This document shows positions 8,423 through 17,165 of a stretch of 64,000 bases of DNA, one piece after another. Within the stretch, counting starts at the first letter, position 1; each line of letters opens with the position of its first letter. The position numbers were made by a program, and so were the translations under genes. The notes below the pieces were generated by a model that worked only from the letters and a program-made list of their open reading frames with translations, was not told the DNA's origin and did no database searches. The stretch comes from Cellvibrionaceae bacterium (GTDB taxonomy: Bacteria > Pseudomonadota > Gammaproteobacteria > Pseudomonadales > Cellvibrionaceae), in assembly GCA_021151695.1 (NCBI GenBank), contig JAGKWU010000009.1:124001-188000 (forward strand), in the 5' to 3' direction.

Positions 8423-9196
8423 ATGACCAAACGCAACACTCAACAGCGCCGTAGAGCCATTATTGACCTGCTAAACGCCAGTGGCGAAGTGAGTGTTGAG
8501 GCCCTTGCTGAGCAGTTTGTCACCTCCGAAGTTACGATTCGAAAGGATTTGGCCGCGCTCGAAACGAATGGTTTATTGCTGCGCCGCTATGGTGGCGCTG
8601 TTCCCGTTCCCCAAGAGCTGATCGCCAATCCATCCGAAGAAAAAGTTTCAGTTCGTAAGCAATCCATCGCCAAAGCCGCTGCCGCGCTTATCCGCGATCA
8701 CAACCGCATCATCCTCGATAGCGGCTCCACCACCACCGCCGCACTCCTGCCCGAGCTGTCCCACAAACAGGGACTGGTGGTGATGACCAATTCCCTCAGC
8801 ATCGCCAACGCCCTGCGCGAGCTGGAAAACGAGCCCACGATCCTCATGACCGGCGGCACCTGGGACCCAAAATCCGAAGGTTTCCAGGGCCAGCTGGCCG
8901 AGCAAATCCTGCGCTCTTACAACTTCGACCAATTCTTCATAGGTGCCGATGGTTTAGACCTCGCGCGCGGCACCACCACCTTCAATGAGCTCTACAGCCT
9001 GAGCCGCGTGATGGCCGAAGTCGCGCGCGAAGTGATTGTGATGGCGGAGTCCGACAAAATCGGCCGCAAAATCCACAATCTGGAATTGCCCTGGTCGGCC
9101 ATCAAAGTATTAGTGACTGATGCGGATCTCACCGCAGAAGATAAACAAAAAATTGAACAACAAGGCGTGCAGGTTATCTGCGCGTCCGCCAATTAA
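8423..9196 (+). CDS. glmR: DeoR-family transcription regulator of glmS (GlmR type)
   Basis: Cytoplasmic DNA-binding regulator of 257 residues. A DeoR helix-turn-helix occupies residues 6-60 (RRRAIIDLLNASGEVSVEAL, VTIRKDLAALE). A sugar-phosphate-sensing DeoRC domain with the DSGSTT phosphate loop near residue 97 and the FIGADGLD block follows. GAGGAAA precedes the ATG. The stop is 11 bases before glmS, so the two are cotranscribed, the same arrangement as glmR-glmS in pseudomonads. The likely ligand is an amino-sugar phosphate, by analogy. The symbol rests on this synteny. Confidence 0.85.
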   Translation: MTKRNTQQRRRAIIDLLNASGEVSVEALAEQFVTSEVTIRKDLAALETNGLLLRRYGGAVPVPQELIANPSEEKVSVRKQSIAKAAAALIRDHNRIILDSGSTTTAALLPELSHKQGLVVMTNSLSIANALRELENEPTILMTGGTWDPKSEGFQGQLAEQILRSYNFDQFFIGADGLDLARGTTTFNELYSLSRVMAEVAREVIVMAESDKIGRKIHNLELPWSAIKVLVTDADLTAEDKQKIEQQGVQVICASAN

Positions 9197-9207
9197 GGAG
9201 AACAAAC

Positions 9208-11040
9208 ATGTGTGGAATCGTAGGCGCCGTTGCGCAACGTGATGTAGTAGAAATTCTGGTCGAAGGCCTGCGCCGTTTGGAATACCGCGGCTACGACTCT
9301 GCCGGTGTGGCAGTAGTCAGCGGCAGCGGCGAACTGCAACGCCTGCGTCGCCTGGGCAAAGTAAAAGAATTATCCGATGCGGTTCACGCCACTCCTACTC
9401 CTGGCGGCACAGGTATAGCGCACACTCGTTGGGCCACCCACGGCGAGCCAAGCGAGCGCAACGCGCATCCACACGTATCGCGCGAACACATTGCGGTAGT
9501 GCATAACGGCATTATCGAAAACCACGCGTCGTTGCGCAGCTTGCTGCAAGAAGAAGGTTACGTATTCACCTCCGACACAGACACAGAAGTGATAGCGCAC
9601 CTGGTCGAAAAAGAATTGGCGGCCACCGGCAATTTATTATCAGCCGTACAAAAATCCGTAAAAAATTTGCACGGTGCTTACGGCACTGTGTTGATGGATA
9701 AAAACGATCCATCGCGTTTGGTAGTCGCGCGCTCAGGCTCACCCTTGGTCATTGGTTTGGGCATCGGCGAAAACTTTATTGCATCGGATCAACTGGCTCT
9801 CTTGCCAGTCACTCGCCGGTTTATCTTTTTGGAAGAAGGCGACGTAGCGGAAATCACCCGTCACAGCATTAACATTTTTGATAAAGATGGCAGCGCCGTT
9901 GAGCGCCAGATTCACGAATCAACAGCAAGTTATGACGCTGGCGACAAAGGCCAGTATCGCCACTTTATGCTCAAAGAAATCTACGAGCAGCCCAACGCTG
10001 TATTGAACACACTTGAAGGTCGTTTGAGTTCGGAATCTGTTCTCGATGAAACCTTCGGCAATGGCGCGGCAGAATTATTTAAAAAAGTAAAACACATTCA
10101 AATCGTCGCCTGCGGCACCAGCTATCACTCAGCGATGGTTGCGCGCTACTGGTTGGAATCCCTCGGCGGTATTTCGTGCAATGTCGAAATCGCCAGCGAA
10201 TTCCGCTATCGCAAATCTTTTGTACAACCCAACAGCATGGTGGTCACCATCAGCCAGTCAGGTGAAACCGCCGATACACTCGCCGCTCTGCGTTTGGCAA
10301 AAGAGTTGGGTTATATCGCCAGCTTGTCTATTTGCAACGTTGCCGGTTCATCGCTGGTACGCGAATCAGCACTCGCGTTTATGACACGCGCCGGTGCAGA
10401 AATCGGTGTGGCTTCCACCAAAGCCTTCACCACCCAATTGGTTGGTTTGGCGATGCTGGTATTGGCCATTGGCAAATACAACGGCCTCACCGCCGAGCAA
10501 CAAAAAGACATGGTAGCGGCGCTGAAAAGTTTGCCGGCAAAACTGGAAGAGTCGTTAGCTCTAGCTCCACAAATCGAAGCGCTTGCCGAAGAGTTCGCCG
10601 ACAAACACCACGCACTCTTTTTAGGCCGCGGCGACCAATATCCGATTGCAATGGAAGGCGCGCTCAAGCTGAAAGAAATTTCCTATATTCACGCCGAAGC
10701 CTACGCCGCTGGTGAATTAAAACACGGCCCACTCGCACTGATTGATGCACATATGCCTATCATAGTGGTAGCGCCCAACAACGACCTGCTGGAAAAATTA
10801 AAATCCAACGTCGAAGAAGTGCGCGCCCGTGGCGGTATCCTTTATGTGTTTGCCGACGTGGATGCCAAATTCGAATCCGACGAAACCATGCACGTCATTG
10901 ATGTTCCGCACATACATCCATGGTTGGCACCCATCCTTTACACAATCCCGCTGCAACTGCTGAGCTACTATGTGGCGATTATTAAAGGTACTGACGTTGA
11001 CCAGCCGAGAAATTTGGCGAAGTCGGTGACGGTTGAATAA
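9208..11040 (+). CDS. glmS: Glutamine-fructose-6-phosphate aminotransferase (isomerizing)
   Basis: GlmS converts fructose-6-phosphate and glutamine to glucosamine-6-phosphate, the committed step to UDP-GlcNAc. The 610 residues show the N-terminal nucleophile cysteine (MCGIVGAV), the glutaminase block HTRWATHGEPSERNAHPH, two SIS domains (ACGTSYHSAMVARYW and SQSGETADTLAAL; GRGDQYPIAMEGALKLKEIS) and the invariant C-terminus ending KSVTVE. GGAGAAC precedes the ATG. Together with glmU upstream it forms the amino-sugar module of this region. Its 3' end is the natural attTn7 target, and an AT-rich foreign-looking block starts about 400 bases later. Confidence 0.99.
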   Translation: MCGIVGAVAQRDVVEILVEGLRRLEYRGYDSAGVAVVSGSGELQRLRRLGKVKELSDAVHATPTPGGTGIAHTRWATHGEPSERNAHPHVSREHIAVVHNGIIENHASLRSLLQEEGYVFTSDTDTEVIAHLVEKELAATGNLLSAVQKSVKNLHGAYGTVLMDKNDPSRLVVARSGSPLVIGLGIGENFIASDQLALLPVTRRFIFLEEGDVAEITRHSINIFDKDGSAVERQIHESTASYDAGDKGQYRHFMLKEIYEQPNAVLNTLEGRLSSESVLDETFGNGAAELFKKVKHIQIVACGTSYHSAMVARYWLESLGGISCNVEIASEFRYRKSFVQPNSMVVTISQSGETADTLAALRLAKELGYIASLSICNVAGSSLVRESALAFMTRAGAEIGVASTKAFTTQLVGLAMLVLAIGKYNGLTAEQQKDMVAALKSLPAKLEESLALAPQIEALAEEFADKHHALFLGRGDQYPIAMEGALKLKEISYIHAEAYAAGELKHGPLALIDAHMPIIVVAPNNDLLEKLKSNVEEVRARGGILYVFADVDAKFESDETMHVIDVPHIHPWLAPILYTIPLQLLSYYVAIIKGTDVDQPRNLAKSVTVE

Positions 11041-11065
11041 CCTAGCTGATATTAAAAATGTCGTC
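11005..11065. other. attTn7-type site at the glmS 3' end
   Basis: The last codons of glmS (…AATTTGGCGAAGTCGGTGAC…, ending in TAA at 11038-11040) correspond closely to the TnsD recognition region known in other bacteria, and insertion normally occurs about 25 bases past the stop. No Tn7 end sequences or tns genes are visible, so this is a potential or ancestral site, not a proven junction. Confidence 0.5.
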
Positions 11066-11097
11066 GTCCTGGCCCATAAGGAAAAAAGATTGATAAT

Positions 11098-11121
11098 AAG
11101 CCGTTCTTGTAACGGCTTTTT
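11098..11121 (+). terminator. Rho-independent terminator after glmS
   Basis: Stem AAGCCGTT (11098-11105) with AACGGCTT (11111-11118), a five-base loop and a following T-run. It closes the glmR-glmS operon. Confidence 0.85.
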
Positions 11122-11439
11122 CGTTTCTGAGTGGTTCCCTGCTTAAATCTGGTATCGATATGGCCCGTTGCAGACAATCAAGGCTTGTGAGAAATGGCTA
11201 TCCGAAATTAGTGATGCCGGAGGATAATCTGCTTTATCTGAATTGAGGGTGAGTAGCGGTTCGGGGTTAAATGTTGGAACTCAAAAGCCAAAACGCCCAT
11301 TGGCAACGGTAAAATCAATAATGATCGAGAAATTTTGTCGGTAGGGTTTTATGAATTGGATGAGTCAATTATCTGATGCAGATTGCCTCCCCATGGAATT
11401 ATCAGTGAGGTAAAGGTAGTCCAATTTTTAAAATATATA
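11122..11439. other. Intergenic stretch between glmS terminator and AT-rich island
   Basis: No coding region or clear repeat found. The composition shifts here from the mixed base use of glmS to the AT-rich sequence of the next 20 kb. If the island has a left junction, it should be in this interval. Confidence 0.4.
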
Positions 11440-12207
11440 TCATAAGAAAACCTTTAATATTTTTTCATACGAAAGATCACTAACAAAAACCTCAGCATCA
11501 AGCATATCGGAGCCAATATCAACTGACGCCTCAGCTATAGCTTCTGATAAGATACGAAAAGATTTACCCGACAGGACACTTGCATACATAAATAACTCTT
11601 CAAAATGAGCCTCACCCCAGGTATTCCTGCCTGTATAGTTATAAACATAGAGTTGAGGTTGTATCACTGGACACAAAGCATCAAGGTCAACCAGCCGTCT
11701 AATAAATGATCTGTCCTCCTCTATCTGGTGTGAACTATAGAAAACCTTATGATTCAATGCGTAATTTTTATGACATAAAACGGTTGCCTCCCATGGTCGT
11801 GGTAAAGACACATAAGCCCTGCCATTGACTTGATCATACAAGAGAAGATAAAGCAGCACAGATGCTTTTTTCCCCGACTCTTTTAAGTATTTCATTTGAA
11901 GCGAAAGCCGGCTCTTATGATACCAATCGTCATCATCCCAAATACAAAAAAACTCCCCACTTGCTTGTTGAATGGCAATATTACGTACATCACCCAATGT
12001 TAAAAGATTGTCCTCATGGTTATATTGGTATCCAATAATATTTGAAACATTAAGCTCTTTTACGAAAAGATCAGTGGCAATATCAGCACGGTCATAAACG
12101 ATCAACATTTCTTTATTTGCATATGTTTGAGCTCTAAAACAATCGATCGCCTTTTTTAAAGCTTCAACTCGATTTTTAGTAACACATATGCAGGTTATCT
12201 TTGCCAT
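11440..12207 (-). CDS. Family 2 (GT-A) glycosyltransferase, small
   Basis: Putative cytoplasmic glycosyltransferase of 255 residues using a nucleotide-sugar donor. The GT2 N-terminus ITCICVTKNRVEALKKAI and the metal-binding acidic patch FFCIWDDDDWYHKSRLSLQ near residues 92-110 are clear. The C-terminal half, which would hold the acceptor site, matches nothing I recognise. It lies 34 bases after the methyltransferase stop on the same strand and is probably cotranscribed. It is the last gene of the island, next to glmS. Acceptor and sugar are unknown. Confidence 0.8.
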   Translation of the reverse strand: MAKITCICVTKNRVEALKKAIDCFRAQTYANKEMLIVYDRADIATDLFVKELNVSNIIGYQYNHEDNLLTLGDVRNIAIQQASGEFFCIWDDDDWYHKSRLSLQMKYLKESGKKASVLLYLLLYDQVNGRAYVSLPRPWEATVLCHKNYALNHKVFYSSHQIEEDRSFIRRLVDLDALCPVIQPQLYVYNYTGRNTWGEAHFEELFMYASVLSGKSFRILSEAIAEASVDIGSDMLDAEVFVSDLSYEKILKVFL

Positions 12208-12241
12208 TCCATTTCCTCAAATGAGCTTATCTGTATCAAAC

Positions 12242-13177
12242 TCAATTAACGAGTTTATATAAATAGTAATAGGTGGGCGAGACGCCAAACTCTTGAGTCT
12301 TGGGATCTAAATATTTAGGTTGCCGATGAATTAGCTGATAATTATTTTTCATCAATAAATGATCATAAGTATGATGAGTTCCATCTCGCTCAAAAGAAAT
12401 AAGTTGCTTTCCTTCATTTCTACCTGCATTCGGTACAATCATAAAATATTTAATTTCATGTCTTCTCAACAGCTTTATCCACCACTCAATAGCCTCTATT
12501 CCACATTCAGAAAAGCTATGAATATTTACCGCTAAATCAATCTTTTTTTCTTTTATTCTGTCTTCCACCTCATTCAGTAGAATTACGTCCGTCTTATCCG
12601 CTACTTGACGAAAATCAAGGTAATACTCTGACAAAAAAGTTGACTCAGCAACTGCATCCACACAGAGATATTTGCCAATATGAGGCATTGCCTTCGCCAT
12701 ACGGTATGCCAACCTTCCATAGCCAGCTCCGATATCAAGGATATTGATATTTACCCAATTACTTAAATTCAAGTGCTCATCAAGGAAATAGATTTCCAGT
12801 ATGGAATCTAACAAATCCCGACTAACAGCCAAGTCGTCATGGATATGATAGCGATAAGCGCCGAACGCCCCATCCTCCACCAACTTATCCAACAGACCAA
12901 GATAGTCTCGACTCCTGACGTATTCCGTGGTTATTCGATAATTTTCTATTTGGTTATTGTCTCTAACCTGCCAGATGTATGCGTTATCACCGCGAAAATA
13001 CGGCCACTCCATTTGAGACTCGGTATATTGCTCTGTCCATGTCGAATGAGATAACAGCGCATTATCAACAGTGGAATATTGTACTTTTAACTCGCGGATA
13101 CGAGGATGATCTATCCTCAAAATATCATCAGCGCCGTCAGGAAGCGAAACAGCGACATGTGAAGGTGGCGGTAGCAT
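12242..13177 (-). CDS. SAM-dependent methyltransferase, putative sugar O-methyltransferase
   Basis: Class I methyltransferase of 311 residues. The SAM-binding motif I NILDIGAGYGRLAYRMAKAM lies near residues 147-166. The motif II acidic residue is in KYLCVDAV, and NIHSFSECG follows in the post-II region. The long N-terminal part and the overall pattern resemble the family annotated as putative sugar O-methyltransferases of glycan clusters, which fits the two flanking glycosyltransferases. A terminator-like hairpin precedes it, so this gene and the small GT2 may form their own transcription unit. Substrate unknown. Confidence 0.75.
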   Translation of the reverse strand: MLPPPSHVAVSLPDGADDILRIDHPRIRELKVQYSTVDNALLSHSTWTEQYTESQMEWPYFRGDNAYIWQVRDNNQIENYRITTEYVRSRDYLGLLDKLVEDGAFGAYRYHIHDDLAVSRDLLDSILEIYFLDEHLNLSNWVNINILDIGAGYGRLAYRMAKAMPHIGKYLCVDAVAESTFLSEYYLDFRQVADKTDVILLNEVEDRIKEKKIDLAVNIHSFSECGIEAIEWWIKLLRRHEIKYFMIVPNAGRNEGKQLISFERDGTHHTYDHLLMKNNYQLIHRQPKYLDPKTQEFGVSPTYYYLYKLVN

Positions 13178-13206
13178 TACAAATAATCTCTCTTAGTTTC
13201 AATTTA

Positions 13207-13262
13207 AAAAATTCCTCAACGCAAGATTATTGTGGCTATTGGTAAACCGTTGAGGATTTTTA
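13207..13262 (-). terminator. Hairpin with U-run after the large GT2 gene
   Basis: Read on the minus strand, CCTCAACG and CGTTGAGG pair around a loop of about 26 bases, followed by AATTTTTT. It sits between the GT2 gene ending at 13277 and the methyltransferase starting at 13177, so it probably ends the upstream transcript. Confidence 0.65.
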
Positions 13263-13276
13263 TTTAAATCTTACAT

Positions 13277-15022
13277 TTAGCACAGTGCGTTGCGATCAAC
13301 ATTATCAAAGATATAAGCACGATATAATGTATAATCGCTTTCGCAGCTGTCCAAGCCTTGGGGAAATGGAAAGTCGTCACCGCCATTGAAAATATCATAG
13401 ATATAAAGCGGCTCGTTTATAAATTTTGCTTTACCATTCGAAAGCTCAATTGCGCGGGAATTTATTATCGATTCATAGCCTGATTGTAACCAGGCTTTAT
13501 TATCCCTTTCCAGATAATAATCAATTTCAATTTTTTTAAGTAATTCTCTTTTGCCTGTGCGTAGTTGCATCCATGTTTGTGCACGGAACTGATTCCATGG
13601 ATCATTAAAATCGTTTAACAGACGATGCTCCTTAAGTATTTTTAAATACATTTTTCTTTTAAGAGTTGCTTCGTCCGTTTCACCATATTCTTCGATAGTT
13701 GTTATAAATGAACCTATGGTTTTGAGTGTCAAACCATCTGAATAGGCCTGGTCAAGAATACCAAAAACGTCGATACTGTCATTTAGATAGTCACACCCAT
13801 CTATATCAATTATTATTGAGCTATCATTGGCAACAATATTGTGTATTACATTGTAATAATTACGAGCGGAAAATTTCCTCACCCTATTTTTAATTATCAC
13901 GCAGTCAAAACCAGATTTCTTCAAAAAACTAAGCATACGTTCTAACGCATTATCATCCGAAGCATCATCTACTAAAACGATCCCCACATCATAATCTTTA
14001 GCGCAAGATATAAGCTTATAAATGCAACGCTGGAGTTTATCTCCAATATTCCTAAAGAAAATGCTAATAACGTATTGATTGGATAATGTGGAGCCATGAA
14101 GAATATGAAGATCATCATAATTATCCAAATCCGGCCAACCTTTTGAGACGACATTTAATGCCTGGATTGCCGTGTTGAATGATACTAATTCATCACTCGA
14201 AATATCGGTTAGCGTTTGATTTGCTATTTGCACGCCACATCGTGCCATTAAGCTTTCTGCAATATTCGAAGACAAATTGTAATCAAGCGAAAGCCTTTCA
14301 ACTTTAGAATCCAGCGTATATATAGAACTGACTGGGTCACTGATAAGATTTTCTTCAAAAACTTCGCCATAGCGACTAGAACGAAATGCGGCCTCGATCT
14401 GCTCACCTCTTGATGACGAGTCAAATAAACAAACCTCGGCACATGACATAAACTCTTTAACCGAATTAACAATCTTATCTTTTCTTGCGAGGGGAAATTG
14501 GAATACAAAATTAATTCTATCCAAATTTTTGCTTTGATAATGCTCTAAACGGCCCCTTACTTCCTTAATCAATTTAAAGTATTCAAAGGGTTTATAATGC
14601 CATGAAAAAAATAGCAGCAATTCATTTTTCTTTTCCGCGTCATTCACTGCTGCAGTTTTAAGATCTATAATTTTATTAGGTTTTATAAATTTACATAATT
14701 TTCGGTATAACCTTTCTTGAGGCGAATTGAAAAAAAATATTAAATCTGCGTATTTTAAAAGAGGAATGGTATTTTTTGTAAGATTGAAGATGAAGAAAAC
14801 CTTGATCGAATCTGAATGGCATGCATGAAGATCAGTTTCCCTGGAAAAACCAAAAGATTCAATAAAGTAAATTTCTATTTTGCGAGGTTCATCCTTAAAA
14901 AACTGACATAGCAATGAAGCTATTTGCTCTTGATAGAAGGAAAAAAATAACTCTCCCAAGGTTGATTTAAATCTACCTTTATCAACCATTATTTCAAAAT
15001 TCAATTTATCTATATTTTGCAT
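13277..15022 (-). CDS. Large two-part glycosyltransferase (GT2 domain C-terminal), copy 1
   Basis: A 581-residue protein. Residues about 310-560 are a GT-A (GT2) domain: YVISIFFRNIGDKLQRCI, VGIVLVDDASDDN, then the acidic metal site DIDGCDYLND. The first 300 residues form a region with no family I recognise, shared with the paralogue at 15398 (LTKN.. PLLKYADLIFF, WHYKPFEYFKL, NFVFQFPL). The paralogue has DLDGDD where this copy has DIDGCD, so the donor site differs at one residue of the metal motif. There is no signal peptide or membrane segment. Probably a sugar transferase of the cluster; acceptor unknown. Confidence 0.75.
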   Translation of the reverse strand: MQNIDKLNFEIMVDKGRFKSTLGELFFSFYQEQIASLLCQFFKDEPRKIEIYFIESFGFSRETDLHACHSDSIKVFFIFNLTKNTIPLLKYADLIFFFNSPQERLYRKLCKFIKPNKIIDLKTAAVNDAEKKNELLLFFSWHYKPFEYFKLIKEVRGRLEHYQSKNLDRINFVFQFPLARKDKIVNSVKEFMSCAEVCLFDSSSRGEQIEAAFRSSRYGEVFEENLISDPVSSIYTLDSKVERLSLDYNLSSNIAESLMARCGVQIANQTLTDISSDELVSFNTAIQALNVVSKGWPDLDNYDDLHILHGSTLSNQYVISIFFRNIGDKLQRCIYKLISCAKDYDVGIVLVDDASDDNALERMLSFLKKSGFDCVIIKNRVRKFSARNYYNVIHNIVANDSSIIIDIDGCDYLNDSIDVFGILDQAYSDGLTLKTIGSFITTIEEYGETDEATLKRKMYLKILKEHRLLNDFNDPWNQFRAQTWMQLRTGKRELLKKIEIDYYLERDNKAWLQSGYESIINSRAIELSNGKAKFINEPLYIYDIFNGGDDFPFPQGLDSCESDYTLYRAYIFDNVDRNALC

Positions 15023-15397
15023 CTACAGCTTCCGGAACATTTCCAATCGCATTAAGCCCGTAACCTCTTGAATATGGAGGTTAAATAGAGTTCTTCTTTG
15101 TTAGTTCGTTATAGGTTTACGTCTTCCCATTTAAATCTGGGGAGACAGATTTTTAGGATAGACATAATGCCGTATCTCATCACCTAAGCTGGGTCTTTTA
15201 ATAAAAAACGGTGTTACGATTAGCTCATATTCGGTGAATGACTAAAAATTTTACTTGATTCCTGGTGAGAACTTTCTGAATTATTGGCAAGTAAAGATGG
15301 CAGGTATACCCTCATTGCGGCATACCTGGGACTTGCATTTGAGTTTATTTGTATGACTGAACCAGCTCGAGCCTTTTAGGGATTTTATTATTCATGG
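15023..15397. other. Intergenic stretch between the two large GT2 genes
   Basis: No coding region found. It contains an inverted repeat CAGGTAT (15301-15307) / ATACCTG (15322-15328) close to the stop of the upstream gene, which may be a weak terminator. The remainder could hold a promoter for the downstream GT2, but no clear -35/-10 pair is visible. Confidence 0.45.
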
Positions 15398-17119
15398 TTA
15401 GTCCAATACGCTACGATCCACATTGTCAAATTTAAATGCACGATATACATCTAACAATACATCATGGACATCCGCCCCTCTCTTTTCCATAAAGTCATGG
15501 TTGGGACCCGTAATGTCATAAATATAGAGCGGTTTATCAATGAATCTGACGTTAGCGCTTCCTGCTAGCTCAATTGCATGCGAATTGATAGAAGTATCAT
15601 GGTCAGTTTTAAGCCACGCACCTGTGCTGCGACTTTTAAAATAAGCTTCATCTACTTGCTTTAAGAGACCTCGTTTTGCAGAGCGTAAATGGAGCCATGG
15701 TTGACAACGGAATTGATTAAAGGGTTCTGTAGTTTCGTTAAGCAATTGGTAACCTTGAAAAATTTTTTTGAATATTTCCTTGGTAGTACCATCTACTTGC
15801 TCACCTGCATCGTCGGCAACGGTTGTAAATGCGCCAAATGTTTTCTGAACGCCATCATTTGCATATGCCGCGTCCAGCTCGCCGAAAACATCAAACTCTT
15901 CATTTAATTGGTCATCACCATCTAAATCGATGATGACTGATTCATCGTTGATCACCAGGCGATTGATGACCAAATAATAATTATGCGCAGCATAGCGGCG
16001 CTCCTTATTTCGCACTACACATACCGGAACACCATTTTCTTGTAGCAGGGCAGCTGCTTTTTCAACCACATCGTCGGATGAACAATCATCCACCATTACA
16101 ACACCAACATCATGGTTTTTGCGGGTATTCAGTATGCTATTGACACAGCGTATTAACTTGTCACCCACATTCCGGAACAAAACACTCAACACGTAGCGGT
16201 TATGTAATGGTTCTCCATGAATAATGTTGATAGCTTCGCCCTCAACATCATAATTGGAGGGTTGGACATAACATAACTCATTATTTTTAAAATAAGGTTT
16301 AGAAATATAATCGCAATAAAATCGGGAGCGCGAATCACACCCAAAAGAAGTAGCAATTATCGGCCACATTTTTGCAGAGACATCATAATCTACGGAGCGG
16401 ATCTCAAAACGCATTGCCGGATTACTGAGAATCCTGAATGGGTCTTCAAAATCGCCCTGATCCACAACTTCGACGTATTGAGTCCTCAATAATACATTTT
16501 CTGCTTTATAAAAATTGTTAACGTCTACTAATCGCACCGGAAAGTTGAAAAGTTTTTCTAAATACTCTACCAATTTACGGTTTTTAAGCAGTGGAAATTG
16601 GCACACAATATTAATGGTATCTAACGTTAGATCTTTATAATGACGAGATACAACCTCAACTATCCTTTTGCTGAGTTTGGGATATTCATAAGGCCTATAA
16701 TGCCAGCCGAGCAATATGGTCAGCCCCTGCCGCTGCAGGTTTGTCTCAGAGGGCTTCTCTGGAGTCTTGGGCGATAATTGCAAAATTACACTGGGCTTGG
16801 TGTATTGGAATAACAAATCATATAAACGACTTTGTTCCGGACTTAGAAAAATAATTAAATCTGCATACTTCAAATATGGCGCACTGCTTTTGGTTAAATT
16901 AATAACAAAAAACACTTTAATGGCCTTTTCATTAAGGATAATTTTTTCCAATTCCTCTGAAAAACCATAAGCATCCAGCGCGTAGACTTTTGTTTCAGGG
17001 TTTATATTACGAAGAGCATATTCTCGTTGAATAGCATGAGTAATATCATCCTGATAGAAATCCCAAATTAAATTACCAAGTAGCGACTCAAAGCGCTCAA
17101 AATCCTTAATATATTTCAA
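15398..17119 (-). CDS. Large two-part glycosyltransferase (GT2 domain C-terminal), copy 2
   Basis: Paralogue of the protein at 13277, 573 residues. The same unknown N-terminal region (LTKSSAPYLKYADLIIFLS, WHYRPYEYPKLSKR, NIVCQFPLLKNRK) is followed by the GT2 domain: YVLSVLFRNVGDKLIRCV, VGVVMVDDCSSDD and an intact acidic motif DLDGDDQLNEEF. The last 100 residues, including FNQFRCQPWLHLRSAKRGLL and DKPLYIYDI, are the part most conserved between the copies. The start is a TTG with GAAGG upstream, as no better-placed ATG exists. It lies 46 bases after the ABC-2 permease gene. Confidence 0.75.
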   Translation of the reverse strand: MKYIKDFERFESLLGNLIWDFYQDDITHAIQREYALRNINPETKVYALDAYGFSEELEKIILNEKAIKVFFVINLTKSSAPYLKYADLIIFLSPEQSRLYDLLFQYTKPSVILQLSPKTPEKPSETNLQRQGLTILLGWHYRPYEYPKLSKRIVEVVSRHYKDLTLDTINIVCQFPLLKNRKLVEYLEKLFNFPVRLVDVNNFYKAENVLLRTQYVEVVDQGDFEDPFRILSNPAMRFEIRSVDYDVSAKMWPIIATSFGCDSRSRFYCDYISKPYFKNNELCYVQPSNYDVEGEAINIIHGEPLHNRYVLSVLFRNVGDKLIRCVNSILNTRKNHDVGVVMVDDCSSDDVVEKAAALLQENGVPVCVVRNKERRYAAHNYYLVINRLVINDESVIIDLDGDDQLNEEFDVFGELDAAYANDGVQKTFGAFTTVADDAGEQVDGTTKEIFKKIFQGYQLLNETTEPFNQFRCQPWLHLRSAKRGLLKQVDEAYFKSRSTGAWLKTDHDTSINSHAIELAGSANVRFIDKPLYIYDITGPNHDFMEKRGADVHDVLLDVYRAFKFDNVDRSVLD

Positions 17120-17165
17120 TGCATCTATACCTTCTGTTGTTTAAAGCAAAAGTAACTAAACTCTA

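Noticed and set aside
9197..9207. glmS ribozyme upstream of glmS
   Set aside because: The 11-base gap is too short and such ribozymes belong to Gram-positive lineages.
11440..17119. Reading the glycosyltransferase end as an O-antigen or capsule locus
   Set aside because: No flippase (Wzx), polymerase (Wzy), Wzz, or priming transferase is present, and radical SAM genes with a small leader-like protein are not usual there. It is kept as an alternative, not the main call.
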